NCBI GenBank assembly: GCA_002482505.1
Contig: DLGD01000037.1
Span: 78,929-142,928, forward strand
From: Christensenella sp. UBA7703
GTDB taxonomy: Bacteria; Bacillota; Clostridia; Christensenellales; CAG-138
Length of the DNA: 64,000 bases
Direction of reading: 5' to 3'
Shown piece after piece: positions 34,079-42,860 of the stretch. The number at the start of each line of letters is the position of its first letter. The first letter of the stretch is position 1. Both the position numbers and the translations under genes were made by a program. The notes under the pieces were generated by a model. The model ran no database searches. It was not told the origin of the DNA and was given only the letters and a program-made list of their open reading frames with translations.

Positions 34079-35632
34079 ATGTTTCACAATTTTTCGCGTT
34101 CGCTGGCAGATCTTGTCGGCGAGGACTACACAAACTATGTCTGCGCGGCGCGCGCGGCGCTGACGAGCGAGAGCGAGGCAGCCCTGCGCCTGCTGGCGCA
34201 CGAACAGGTCTCCTTTTGTCCGAGCGACTTCTTCGCGCGGCAGGAAGCGCTGCTTTCCCGCACGGGCGAGCAGATTGCCCCGGCGATGGAGACCACGGAG
34301 AGCGGCGCGCCGAGCGATTCCTACCGCGCGGCGCAGCACAACGCGCAGTCCCCGCTGTCGGGCTTTGGTTGCTATCGCGTGGGCGAGGACGGAAAGTTGT
34401 ATTTTGCCGCCAAGAGTGAGCATTATCACATTCCGCTGGGGCATAGTTTCCCCGGCTATCGGCTCATCGACATCGCAAAGCGCCTCGGCATCCCGAACGC
34501 AACGCATAATAACACGCGCGGCTATCTCACACGAAAGACCGAACGGCGGCTCATCGCCGCGGCAAACGGTGTTTCCGACGAGAGCGCAACACTGGACGAA
34601 ATCATCGCCTCGCGCGAGCCGGGCGTGCTCAACCGCGTAATCAATCTCGAGACGGGTTCTCTCGCGGTGGAAGCGGCGATCAAGATGATGCTTGCACGGT
34701 TTTACCCGATCGACGGCGCAAAACCCGTGTGCGAAGGGCGCATCCCCGTGTTTCTCGTGATGGCGGACAACGCGGGCGGCATCACGGCGGGCTATCATGG
34801 CACGACCGTGATCGCGCAGACGCTGCGCGGGCTCTGGCCGATGTTCGGCAAAAAAGCCGAGGAGAGCGGGCTCTATCGCGTGGTCGGTGTGCCGATCAAC
34901 GATCCCGCCGGATTTGAAGCCGCGATTACCAAATGGAACGAGCCGCCGTATCAAACCGCGGGCTTCCTGCACGAGATCATCATGATGAACTACGGCAGCA
35001 TCCGTCTGAATGAGTCGTTTTTGCAGAGCGCCTACCGCCTCTGCCGCGAGACGAACACCCCTGTGCTCTGTGACGAGATTCAATCCTGCGCATGGTACGA
35101 AGGCTTGTTCCTTTTCCGCAAGTACGGCATTCGTCCGGACTTTGTCTCGGTTGGCAAAGGCTTTCCCGGCGGAAACTATGCGGCAAGCCGTCTGGTCTTC
35201 TCCGGTGCGTTTGATAGCCTGAGCCAGTTCGGCGCGCTGGTGACCAACGGACAGGAGGAGCTAGCAAGCCTGTCGTATCTGGTTACAATGGAATACATCG
35301 CGAAAAACGGCGCGGAGATTGCCCGCGTGGGCGCGCGCTATCATGAGGCGATGGTTGCCCTCGCGGCAAAGCACAAGAAGCTGATCACGGGTGCGGAAGG
35401 CGACGCGCACATGAGCGCGCTTTGCTTTGACAGCGTGCCGGACGCGGTAGAGTTCTGCAAGCGCATGCAGCAGGTCTACGGCGTGGACATCAGCGCCCAA
35501 ACGTACAAGCCAAACTGCCCACCCGTCGCGCTGACCAAGCTGCCGATCATCACCACGGAGTCGATGGCGCTTGGGCTTGTGGACAAGATGGATCGGTGCC
35601 TGACCAAGATGGAGGAAGAGAAACATGTCTGA
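34079..35632 (+). CDS. Class III pyridoxal-phosphate aminotransferase
   Basis: Fold type I aminotransferase of 517 residues. Asp332 in VLCDEIQS contacts the PLP pyridine, and Lys360 in SVGKGFPGG is the Schiff-base lysine. The phosphate-binding area reads MADNAGGITAGYHG. It is longer than usual (420-460) because of about 100 N-terminal residues. ATG 34079 follows GGGAGGA. Its position between an isomerase and a MocA dehydrogenase suggests it exchanges an amino group on a sugar or cyclitol, or produces an amino acid from a keto intermediate. It overlaps the next gene by 8 bases. Confidence 0.87.
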   Translation: MFHNFSRSLADLVGEDYTNYVCAARAALTSESEAALRLLAHEQVSFCPSDFFARQEALLSRTGEQIAPAMETTESGAPSDSYRAAQHNAQSPLSGFGCYRVGEDGKLYFAAKSEHYHIPLGHSFPGYRLIDIAKRLGIPNATHNNTRGYLTRKTERRLIAAANGVSDESATLDEIIASREPGVLNRVINLETGSLAVEAAIKMMLARFYPIDGAKPVCEGRIPVFLVMADNAGGITAGYHGTTVIAQTLRGLWPMFGKKAEESGLYRVVGVPINDPAGFEAAITKWNEPPYQTAGFLHEIIMMNYGSIRLNESFLQSAYRLCRETNTPVLCDEIQSCAWYEGLFLFRKYGIRPDFVSVGKGFPGGNYAASRLVFSGAFDSLSQFGALVTNGQEELASLSYLVTMEYIAKNGAEIARVGARYHEAMVALAAKHKKLITGAEGDAHMSALCFDSVPDAVEFCKRMQQVYGVDISAQTYKPNCPPVALTKLPIITTESMALGLVDKMDRCLTKMEEEKHV

Positions 35633-36770
35633 ACAAACTGTCCGCTTCGGCGTAATCGGCTGCGGCCTCATGGGTCGCGAATTCGCGAGCGCGTCGCTGC
35701 GCTGGCTGCACCTACAGGGGAATCTGCCGCGCCCGGCGATCATTGCCGCGTGCGACACAAACCAGGCGAATCTTGACTGGTTCCGGCGCGACCCGGACAC
35801 GAAGTATTTTTACAATGACTATCACGAGATGCTGCAAAACCCGGAGATCGAGGCGGTCTATGCCGCCGTGCCGCATCATCTGCACGCGAAGGTGTATGGC
35901 GATGTGATCCGTGCGGGCAAGCACCTCATCGGCGAAAAACCGTTCGGGCTGGATCGCGAGGCGTTTGCCGAGATTCAGCGCGCGATGGACGAGCACCCGG
36001 ATGTGCTCGTGCGCTGCTCCAGCGAGTTTCCGTTTTATCCTGCTGTGCAAAAGATGGTAGAATGGTACAAAAGCGGTGCCTTCGGCCAGATCATCGAGGC
36101 GAAGTTTGCCATCAAGCACTCGTCGGACATGGACCTAAAAAAGCCGATCAACTGGAAGCGCACACTCTCCGCCAACGGGGAATACGGCTGCATGGGTGAC
36201 CTGGGGATCCACACGCAGCACCTGCCGTTTCGCCTCGGCATGCTGCCGGTGAGCGTTTCCGCGCGGCTTTCTAACATTGCAAAACAGCGCCCGAATCAGG
36301 ACGGCGTGCTCGTGCCCTGCGAAACCTGGGACAACGCGACGCTGCTCTGCGACGGAACCAATGCGGCGGGAGACGAGTTCCCCATCACGTTTGAGATGAA
36401 GCGCATGGCGCCCGGCTGCACCAATACGGTGGAATATGAAATCTATGGGATGAATTTTTCGGCAAAGTTCACCTCGGACGACCCGAACGCGATTCATTTC
36501 ACCAAGAATGACGGGCAGGAGCAAGCGTGGAGCCGTCTTGTCGTCGGTAGCAAGCCGGCGTTTCCCGTGATCACGGGCGGCATCTTCGAGTTCGGGTTTT
36601 CCGATTCGCTCCTGCAGATGTTTGCCGCGTTTGTTGCGGAATTAAAGGGGCTGCCTTGCCCGTTTGCCTGCTTCAAGCCGGAGGAAGCGCAGCTGAGCCA
36701 CCGCGTGCTCACGGCGGCACTGATCGCGCAAAAAGAACACCGCTCGGTCGCGGTTTCGGAGATAGAGTAA
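35625..36770 (+). CDS. Gfo/Idh/MocA family dehydrogenase (second)
   Basis: Dehydrogenase of 381 residues. NAD-binding FGVIGCGLMGREFA is followed by the EKPFGLDREAF signature with catalytic Lys. The C-terminal domain includes GCMGDLGIHTQHLPFRLG, where the conserved Asp/His pair of the family sits. It overlaps the aminotransferase by 8 bases, so the two probably work in successive steps. Compared with the 29896 copy it lacks the three-cysteine insertion and is only distantly similar. Confidence 0.88.
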   Translation: MSEQTVRFGVIGCGLMGREFASASLRWLHLQGNLPRPAIIAACDTNQANLDWFRRDPDTKYFYNDYHEMLQNPEIEAVYAAVPHHLHAKVYGDVIRAGKHLIGEKPFGLDREAFAEIQRAMDEHPDVLVRCSSEFPFYPAVQKMVEWYKSGAFGQIIEAKFAIKHSSDMDLKKPINWKRTLSANGEYGCMGDLGIHTQHLPFRLGMLPVSVSARLSNIAKQRPNQDGVLVPCETWDNATLLCDGTNAAGDEFPITFEMKRMAPGCTNTVEYEIYGMNFSAKFTSDDPNAIHFTKNDGQEQAWSRLVVGSKPAFPVITGGIFEFGFSDSLLQMFAAFVAELKGLPCPFACFKPEEAQLSHRVLTAALIAQKEHRSVAVSEIE

Positions 36771-36807
36771 GTCGTTTTCAACAAAAGAACAATAAGGAGT
36801 GACGCAG

Positions 36808-38601
36808 ATGGAACAACAATTCGGCCACGGACTGACCGCGCAGGAAGCCGAGCGCCGCATCCTCTATACCCCCGAAGTACGCCCGGGTTTCGTGGCGTGG
36901 ACAACGTGCTTTACCTATGGTGATGGGCGAATCGGCCTTTCGTTTAAAGAGACGGTGCGCGAGAAAGACCCGTTTTATCAGCCGCCGTTGCTCGAGATGG
37001 GCGAGGCGGTCGGCGCGCCGGTTTCCTATTGCTCGGTGGAGTGCGGAAGCGAGACGGAACGATCCTTTCGCGTGTATATGGTCTCTTCGAACAACGGGAA
37101 GACCTTCACAGAAACAGGCCGCTGCCCGCTGGAGGAAGGCTCGTTTTGCAACATGGGCTTCCCGGACGGGCGAATCCTCGGCTACGATGTGCCGCGCATC
37201 AACGACGCAAGAACGGGCTGGTTTGACGGAATCAAGGTGCGCGAAAGCCTCGACGGCGGCTCCACCTGGCGCGAGATCGGCACACTGCTGGAAGGCTCGG
37301 CGCCGTATCTCTGGCGTGCGCGGCGGCTCAAGGACGGCACGCTGCTGCTGTTAACCTGCCTCTACGGCACGCCATGGGGGCTAGGGCAGGAGCGCACGAC
37401 GCGAAACACCATGCTGCCCGGAGAGACATACATCAACAAGATTCAAACCTGCTTCCTGGCAAGCCGTGACGGCGTGCATTTCACCGGCCCGCACTATGTG
37501 CTGCCGGGCATCGGCGCACATGAATATGACGTTTGCGAGTGCCCGGACGGGAGACTTTTGTTCCTCGCAGGAGACGTGCAGGCAACACCCGTCGGCAGGC
37601 AGTTCGTCGAGCGCAGGGGAGAGAGTTACTTCAACGGCACGTTCTTCGGCATCCGCCGCGGCGCGCCGAAGGAGCCCAAGCGCGATCCGATGGGCGGCTT
37701 TGTGCCGGAGAGCCTCGTGATGCGCGAGGATGGGCTGATCATCGGCAGCCGCCGCAACAAGCCATATTCCTGCAGCGCGGACTTTGGCGAAAACTGGTAT
37801 GAAGTGGACGGGCTTCCAACCAGCCTCTATCAGCCGTTTTTAATTGAAGCGGCGGACGGAACCATCCTAAACTTCGGTCACAAGGGCGGCGACATGGCGC
37901 TGGGGCAGGAGGATATGGTCATCGGCGTGGATCGCTTCCGCGTGGAAAACCACATGCCGCAAAGCTGCACACTTACGCTGACGCGGGAGATGGACGAACA
38001 AAAGACGCATTATGTCAATGCGTTTTCCGCGCGGCTTTTATCGGGCGGCAAACCCGCCGTGGGGCAACGTGTGCTGTTTCGCGCGCATCCTGTCTGGAAT
38101 GCGGACGGAAGCTACAGCACGATTCCGCAGAGCGAGGCCAGCCTGCAGGTGGAAGCGGTTACGGACGAGACGGGCAGCGCGCACATGGCGTTCCCGATGT
38201 TTGACAACCGCCCGGACATCCACTTTTACTACAATATCGACGTGGTGTTCCGTCCCGAGGAGGGCAAGGGCTTTGCCCCGTGCGATGGGCCGATGATGTG
38301 CGTAAGCGGGCTCACGCCGCACCGCAAGAACCGCTGGCCATACGACGCGTATCTCGCGGAGGGCAAGGTGTTCCTTTCACCGCAGTTGCAGCGGGATATT
38401 CCCGACGCGATGGCCGAGATCAACGCCCTTGGCAGCCGCAGGCCGGTACAAAAGGGTGACTTGTCAGACGCATTGCTCAAACGCCTGCTCGACGCGCATC
38501 TGCTCAGCGAAACGCCGGAGGGTTACGCCTGGTATGCATGCGTGCACCCGAAAGACCCGTTTGAAGCGCTCGACATGGGCAGCGGAGACTGGTATATCTA
38601 A
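36808..38601 (+). CDS. BNR-repeat (sialidase-like) protein with C-terminal extension
   Basis: Protein of 597 residues, no signal peptide. Asp-box-like motifs SSNNGKTF, SLDGGSTW and the weaker SADFGENW indicate a beta-propeller over residues 1 to about 380. The last about 215 residues contain a beta-rich segment with a polysaccharide-lyase-like look but no motif I recognise. ATG 36808 has AAGGAG 8 bases upstream; a GTG at 36799 overlaps that site. Last gene of the operon, followed by a strong terminator. Function beyond carbohydrate binding or cleavage is not established. Confidence 0.65.
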   Translation: MEQQFGHGLTAQEAERRILYTPEVRPGFVAWTTCFTYGDGRIGLSFKETVREKDPFYQPPLLEMGEAVGAPVSYCSVECGSETERSFRVYMVSSNNGKTFTETGRCPLEEGSFCNMGFPDGRILGYDVPRINDARTGWFDGIKVRESLDGGSTWREIGTLLEGSAPYLWRARRLKDGTLLLLTCLYGTPWGLGQERTTRNTMLPGETYINKIQTCFLASRDGVHFTGPHYVLPGIGAHEYDVCECPDGRLLFLAGDVQATPVGRQFVERRGESYFNGTFFGIRRGAPKEPKRDPMGGFVPESLVMREDGLIIGSRRNKPYSCSADFGENWYEVDGLPTSLYQPFLIEAADGTILNFGHKGGDMALGQEDMVIGVDRFRVENHMPQSCTLTLTREMDEQKTHYVNAFSARLLSGGKPAVGQRVLFRAHPVWNADGSYSTIPQSEASLQVEAVTDETGSAHMAFPMFDNRPDIHFYYNIDVVFRPEEGKGFAPCDGPMMCVSGLTPHRKNRWPYDAYLAEGKVFLSPQLQRDIPDAMAEINALGSRRPVQKGDLSDALLKRLLDAHLLSETPEGYAWYACVHPKDPFEALDMGSGDWYI

Positions 38602-38627
38602 TTGGAATCATTTGCGCGAGCTCGCAA

Positions 38628-38655
38628 CAAAAAAAGGCCGCGAGGCCTTTTTTGT
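38628..38655. terminator. Bidirectional terminator
   Basis: GGCC/GGCC stem with a GCGA tetraloop is extended by A6/T6 pairing (38630-38639 with 38644-38653). It lies between the convergent BNR-protein and aldolase genes. Confidence 0.85.
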
Positions 38656-38665
38656 TTGCGTGTGT

Positions 38666-39433
38666 TTATTTTCCCGCGTCCCGCAGGGCGGGGAGACCGG
38701 CGGCGGCGCCGAGGGACATCAGCCCGATGTCGCTGCTCCACATATTCAGCTGCATCCCGCGCGAGATCCACGGCAGTAGCGGAGTTGCGGCGCCGAAGTG
38801 CGCGCCGGAGAATTTTCCGTGTGCTTTTGCGGAGGCGACGACCTTGGAGATCGCGTCCACAATCTCCGGATCGTCAAAATGATCCAACTTGCCGTAGTCC
38901 TGCGTCATGTCGTTTGGCCCGATCAAGGCCGCGTCGATTCCGTCCACTGCCAGAATTTCGTCGATATTGGCAACGCCCGCGCGGCTCTCGATTTGGCAGA
39001 GCAGGATGTTCTCCTCGTTTGCGCGCGCCATGTAGGAGCGGCCTTCCACCTTCGCAAAATCCGTGTGCGGGCGGGAGAGGGAAACGCCTCGGTGCCCCAT
39101 CGGCGCATACTTGGTGCAATCGACCAGCATCTGCGCCTGCTCCGCGCTCTCGGTGTTGGGCAGGAGCAAGCCGACGGCTCCCATCTCGGTGAACTTCAGC
39201 GCGTGTTCGCGCCGCATTTCCGGGATGCGCACCATCGCGGGAAGCCCGATTGCGCGAGCGACGGCAATCATATCCGCGACTTCCCGCGTGGTGAATGCGC
39301 CGTGCTCACAGTCGATGATGAAAAAGTCGAAGCCGTATTGCTGCAGGAGTTTCGCCATGTCGGCGGAGGCAAACGTGGTCACCATCGTGCCCAGCAGGTG
39401 CTCGCCGGAACGTAAACGTTGTTTGAGATTCAT
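38666..39433 (-). CDS. HpcH/HpaI family class II aldolase
   Basis: Metal-dependent pyruvate aldolase of 255 residues, the family's standard length. DCEHGAFT carries the metal-site Glu/His region, and CQIESRAGVANIDEI plus IGPNDM are the hallmark metal-binding and pyruvate-binding segments. Members cleave 2-keto-3-deoxy sugar acids to pyruvate plus an aldehyde. ATG 39433 follows GGAGGAAAC. It lies 22 bases after the PfkB kinase gene in the same transcript. Together they suggest a 2-keto-3-deoxy-type end to the pathway. Confidence 0.9.
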   Translation of the reverse strand: MNLKQRLRSGEHLLGTMVTTFASADMAKLLQQYGFDFFIIDCEHGAFTTREVADMIAVARAIGLPAMVRIPEMRREHALKFTEMGAVGLLLPNTESAEQAQMLVDCTKYAPMGHRGVSLSRPHTDFAKVEGRSYMARANEENILLCQIESRAGVANIDEILAVDGIDAALIGPNDMTQDYGKLDHFDDPEIVDAISKVVASAKAHGKFSGAHFGAATPLLPWISRGMQLNMWSSDIGLMSLGAAAGLPALRDAGK

Positions 39434-39455
39434 CTATTGTTTCCTCCGTTTGGGA

Positions 39456-40469
39456 TTAATCTAATTCGCTGAGCGGCACGATCTGAACACGGCAGGGCTT
39501 TGTCTTCATTAAAGCGTCTACTTCACTCAAAGTCGGGATCGCCTGCCCGATTGCGCCGCGCTTGGTGACGACAAGTGTGCCCGCGCAGTTGCAAAACAGC
39601 GCCATATCGGCGAGCGTCATCCCGCGCTGAAGCGCAACCACCAGAGCCGCGGCAAAGGTGTCTCCCGCGCCGGTCGGATCGATGACGGGCACGTCGATTC
39701 CGTCGCAGAGCGCGACTTCCCCCGCCATGCTCACCGCCGCGCCGTCCTTGTCCTGCGTGAGGGAAACGACGCTTGGGCCCATCTCATGCAGCGCGCGCAG
39801 AACATCGCCCGTGCTGTGTTTTCCGGTGATCATGCGCCCTTCCGCAAGCGTCGGCGCGATGACATCCGCCATTCGAATCACGGAGATCATACGCTCCAGC
39901 GATTCGCGGCTGTTGAGCTCCGCGCGAATGTTGGGGTCAAAACTCAACAACGCGCCCTTTTCTTTTGCCGTGCGTGCGGCAAAAAGGCTCGCCTCGCGCA
40001 GCTCCGGGGTGAGGTCTAGCAGCATGCCTGGAAAGTGCAGCGCAAATGCGCCGTCGAGTGCATCCGTGTCCAGTTCGCTCGCGCGGTAGAGACTGCCGAC
40101 CGAACGGGAACGGTAATATTCATAGTTGCGTTTGCCATCCGGCAGATATTCGATGAACGCAAGGCCGATTTGTCCTTCGTCCGATACGACCACATGATCC
40201 ATGTTCACGCCGGCTTCGCGCACGGTGGAGTACACCATGCGACTCAGCGCATCTTTCCCGACCTTGCCGAGAAAGCCGCTTTTTGCGCCCAGCGCGGCGA
40301 CAGCGCATGCGAAAATACCAGCGCTTCCGCTGGCTACCTTTAATACGGCGCCTGTTTTTTCAATACGTCCGCCGTCTTCTACCGGAATGAGGTCTACCAA
40401 AAGCTCGCCAAGCGAGAAAATCGTTCCGCTCTTGCGGGGCTGTGTTTGCGCGTTGCATGCGTTTGTCAT
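39456..40469 (-). CDS. PfkB family sugar kinase (2-keto-3-deoxygluconate/fructokinase-like)
   Basis: Ribokinase-fold kinase of 337 residues. The C-terminal signature DPTGAGDTFAAAL has the catalytic Asp270. N-terminal GELLVDLIPV and ASGSAGIFACAVAALG line the sugar site (GSA replaces the more usual GGA/P-N). LSFDPNIRAELN is typical of fructokinase and KDG kinase subgroups. ATG 40469 begins a two-gene unit with the HpaI aldolase. Its promoter carries a TATTAGTTA site. Exact substrate uncertain. Confidence 0.88.
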   Translation of the reverse strand: MTNACNAQTQPRKSGTIFSLGELLVDLIPVEDGGRIEKTGAVLKVASGSAGIFACAVAALGAKSGFLGKVGKDALSRMVYSTVREAGVNMDHVVVSDEGQIGLAFIEYLPDGKRNYEYYRSRSVGSLYRASELDTDALDGAFALHFPGMLLDLTPELREASLFAARTAKEKGALLSFDPNIRAELNSRESLERMISVIRMADVIAPTLAEGRMITGKHSTGDVLRALHEMGPSVVSLTQDKDGAAVSMAGEVALCDGIDVPVIDPTGAGDTFAAALVVALQRGMTLADMALFCNCAGTLVVTKRGAIGQAIPTLSEVDALMKTKPCRVQIVPLSELD

Positions 40470-40547
40470 ATTGCGTTTCCCTTGGGCGCAGAGGCTGCGC
40501 CGGGTCTCGATTTTTGCCTTTATCCTTGCAACGCGGCTAGAAACGGC

Positions 40548-40597
40548 TTAACTAATACTCACATTAATAAAATAGCAAAATTGAAGATAAAAGTCAA
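40548..40597 (-). promoter_or_regulatory. Promoter and candidate operator of the PfkB kinase-aldolase unit
   Basis: On the minus strand TTGACT (40592-40597) and TATTTT (40569-40574) are 17 bases apart. Just downstream, TATTAGTTAA (plus-strand 40548-40557 read inverted) repeats exactly the first ten bases of the site at 29566. Confidence 0.6.
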
Positions 40598-40701
40598 GAT
40601 TGTGATCGCTGCAACTTGTATTATCTTTGCGGTTTTTTTATTCTTTCAGCAAGAAACATCGCTGAAATAGCGCAAAACGCGCTGTTTTCTTCAGAAAGCG
40701 T

Positions 40702-40757
40702 TTGACAATGCGTCTAAAATCCGATATGATTTATTAGGAATTATTAGTTTACATTTC
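40702..40757 (+). promoter_or_regulatory. Promoter of the LacI-family regulator
   Basis: A consensus TTGACA (40702-40707) and TATGAT (40725-40730) are separated by 17 bases. Immediately downstream TTATTAGGAATTATTAG (40731-40747) has two TTATTAG units ten bases apart, resembling the other candidate operators and suggesting autoregulation. Confidence 0.65.
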
Positions 40758-40780
40758 TAGGTTTAAGGGGTAATAATCGC

Positions 40781-41887
40781 ATGAAAAAAGTCACATCGCA
40801 GGATGTCGCCGCCCGCGCCGGCGTGTCCCAGTCCGCGGTATCGCTCATCCTAAACGAAAGCGACAAGGTGCTCTTTAATGAAGAGACCAAGCAGCGCGTC
40901 ATGCAGGCCGCAAAGGACTTAGGCTATGCGCTGCCCAAACGAAAAAAACGCGCGCCGTCCTCCCGCACGGGCATTCTGCTGCTCTTTACGCCTACGCTGA
41001 ATAACCCGTTTTACGCGGAGCTGGTGCAAACGGTGGAAAGCTACGCGGATGCCTGCGGTTATTGTGTGATTGTTTGCAATACGCTCAGAAAACCGGAACT
41101 CGAGCGCTACTATCTGGAAACGTTTCTCAAAACGCGCATCGACGGCATGATTTTCACGTTTCTGCCGAGCTTTCCGGAGATCGTGGAAAACGTTGCGGAT
41201 AGCGTGCCTTCCGTGCTGATCGGCGAAAAGCGCGCGGAGCAGCCGATCTGTTCGATTGAATTGAGCAACGAGCGCGCGGGAAAGATCCTTTCCGAGCATC
41301 TCTACGCGCTGGGGCACCGCAAGTTTCTCTTTGTCTCCACGCCGTTTAACCAGCTCACACTCGCGCGCCAGCAGCGCCTGGAGGGCATCCGCGCGTTTTT
41401 GCGCGCGCAGGGGCTGGGAGAGGACAGCCTGGAACTGCTTGCTTCCGAAGCGCAGACCGAGACGGACGCGCTGCCGGACGCAATGCCGTATGAATATGCC
41501 GTCGGGCGCAGGCTGATGGGGCAGGCGCTGGAGCAGGGCGTGAAGGCGAGCGCAATCATCGGCGTCAACGACATGACCGCCATCGGGCTCATCGACGAGA
41601 TCAAGGCGCGGGGCTACAGCGTGCCCGGCGACTTCTCGGTCTGCGGGTTTGATAATATCTTCACCTCCGCAATCTCCACGCCGCAGCTGACCACAATCGA
41701 CCACCATCTGCAGGTGCGCTGCAAGGCGGCGGTGGATCAAATCACCGCGCGCAGGAGAGAGCTCAGCGAGGCGATGCTCCCGCCCGTGATCAACAAGGTG
41801 GAGTATTCCCCGCGGCTCGTCGTCCGCGCCTCCACAGGCCCTGCGCGCGAAGGCGCGGCGGGCAGAAAGCGCGAAAAGAATGTTTAA
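40781..41887 (+). CDS. LacI family transcriptional regulator
   Basis: Repressor of 368 residues. The N-terminal helix-turn-helix VTSQDVAARAGVSQSAVSLIL is followed by the hinge and a periplasmic-binding-protein-like effector domain (ILLLFTPTLNNPFYAELVQTVE onward). The operator-recognition residues follow the family pattern S-Q-S-A-V-S. It overlaps the YesL-like membrane gene by 8 bases. TATTAGTTA-type sites before the importer, the dehydrogenase operon, the PfkB kinase and itself make it the best candidate regulator of the 25644-40469 block; binding is inferred. Confidence 0.92.
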   Translation: MKKVTSQDVAARAGVSQSAVSLILNESDKVLFNEETKQRVMQAAKDLGYALPKRKKRAPSSRTGILLLFTPTLNNPFYAELVQTVESYADACGYCVIVCNTLRKPELERYYLETFLKTRIDGMIFTFLPSFPEIVENVADSVPSVLIGEKRAEQPICSIELSNERAGKILSEHLYALGHRKFLFVSTPFNQLTLARQQRLEGIRAFLRAQGLGEDSLELLASEAQTETDALPDAMPYEYAVGRRLMGQALEQGVKASAIIGVNDMTAIGLIDEIKARGYSVPGDFSVCGFDNIFTSAISTPQLTTIDHHLQVRCKAAVDQITARRRELSEAMLPPVINKVEYSPRLVVRASTGPAREGAAGRKREKNV

Positions 41888-42755
41888 AAATCTATTTTTC
41901 CCGAAACCTCCGCTGGAAGACCTGCCGCCGCAGGAGCGCCCGAAGACCAGACGCGAGCTGTTTCGTCAGGCGTTCTCCAATTATTGGAGCTGGTTTTTTG
42001 CGATCAATCTGGTGTGCTATGTGTTCTATCTGCCGATGAGCATCTGGACGGAGCTTTCGCTGGAGTCGCTGCTTGCGCAAGAGACAGCGGCGTTTCAAAC
42101 CGCGCCGTTCATGGGCGCTTACCTAACGGGGCTTGCCGTCTGCCTCTTTTTCACGGGGCCGATGCTGGCGGGGCTGTCGCTTTTAATGCGAAACTGGTCA
42201 CGCGGGGAACCCTGTATGCGCTGGCAGACGCTCTTTGGCGGAATGCGTAGAAACTTCTGGCAGGCGATCGGGTTTTCGCTCATTGAATCGCTCATGCCGC
42301 TTGCCGCCTATAGCGCCCTGCGGTATTACGGCAGCCTTGGCGAGAGCGCGGGGATCGGATATTATCTGCTCTTTGGCTTTATCGCGCTGGTTGTGATCTT
42401 TGCACTGCTGATGCGGCAGCTGGTGTATACCCTGCTCGTGACCTATCGGCTTTCGTTTGGGCAGATCATCAAAAACGCGTTTCTGGTGACGTTTCTGGAA
42501 CTGCCGCGAAGTCTTCTTACTTTGCTGATCAATCTGCTGCCGGTCGCGGTGATTGCGCTGCTGCTGTGGCTGCTGCCCGCGTATTCGGGGTTGCTCGTTG
42601 TGCTTGCGCTGGCGTTCTATGCGCTCTTTGGTATTGCGTTGGAGCGGTTCATCTCCGCCACGTTTGCCAACCGCGCGCTGGAAAAACACCTCAACGCGAA
42701 GATGCCCGGCGCAAGGGTGGACATCGGCATGGCAAGCGAACGGGTGGTCGAATAA
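41880..42755 (+). CDS. YesL-like (DUF624) membrane protein
   Basis: Membrane protein of 291 residues with about five to six hydrophobic segments, for example INLVCYVFYLPMSIW and a long C-terminal pair around LLINLLPVAVIALLLWLL. The pattern, with a GPMLAGLSLLMRNW motif followed by FWQAIGFSL, resembles the YesL/DUF624 family often found next to carbohydrate ABC importers. Function of the family is unknown. It is translationally coupled to the LacI gene by an 8-base overlap. Confidence 0.7.
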   Translation: MFKNLFFPKPPLEDLPPQERPKTRRELFRQAFSNYWSWFFAINLVCYVFYLPMSIWTELSLESLLAQETAAFQTAPFMGAYLTGLAVCLFFTGPMLAGLSLLMRNWSRGEPCMRWQTLFGGMRRNFWQAIGFSLIESLMPLAAYSALRYYGSLGESAGIGYYLLFGFIALVVIFALLMRQLVYTLLVTYRLSFGQIIKNAFLVTFLELPRSLLTLLINLLPVAVIALLLWLLPAYSGLLVVLALAFYALFGIALERFISATFANRALEKHLNAKMPGARVDIGMASERVVE

Positions 42756-42777
42756 CGCATAGAAACATCAATGCAAC

Positions 42778-42808
42778 AAAGGAGCTGCCAACGTTCGACA
42801 GCTCCTTT
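42778..42808. terminator. Bidirectional terminator, near copy of the one at 10609
   Basis: AAAGGAGCT (42778-42786) pairs with AGCTCCTTT (42800-42808), the same nine-base arms as at 10609-10640. It separates convergent YesL-like and AraC genes. Confidence 0.8.
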
Positions 42809-42820
42809 TGCATGAAAGCG

Positions 42821-42842
42821 CGGGCGGATGCTATCCGCCCGC
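42821..42842. repeat. Dispersed GGGCGGAT/ATCCGCCC palindrome, third copy
   Basis: CGGGCGGATGCTATCCGCCC (42821-42840) differs at one base from the arm at 10655. As there, it follows an AAAGGAGCT terminator by about a dozen bases and sits between convergent genes. Confidence 0.7.
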
Positions 42843-42860
42843 AGAACCCAGCTTTCTCCT

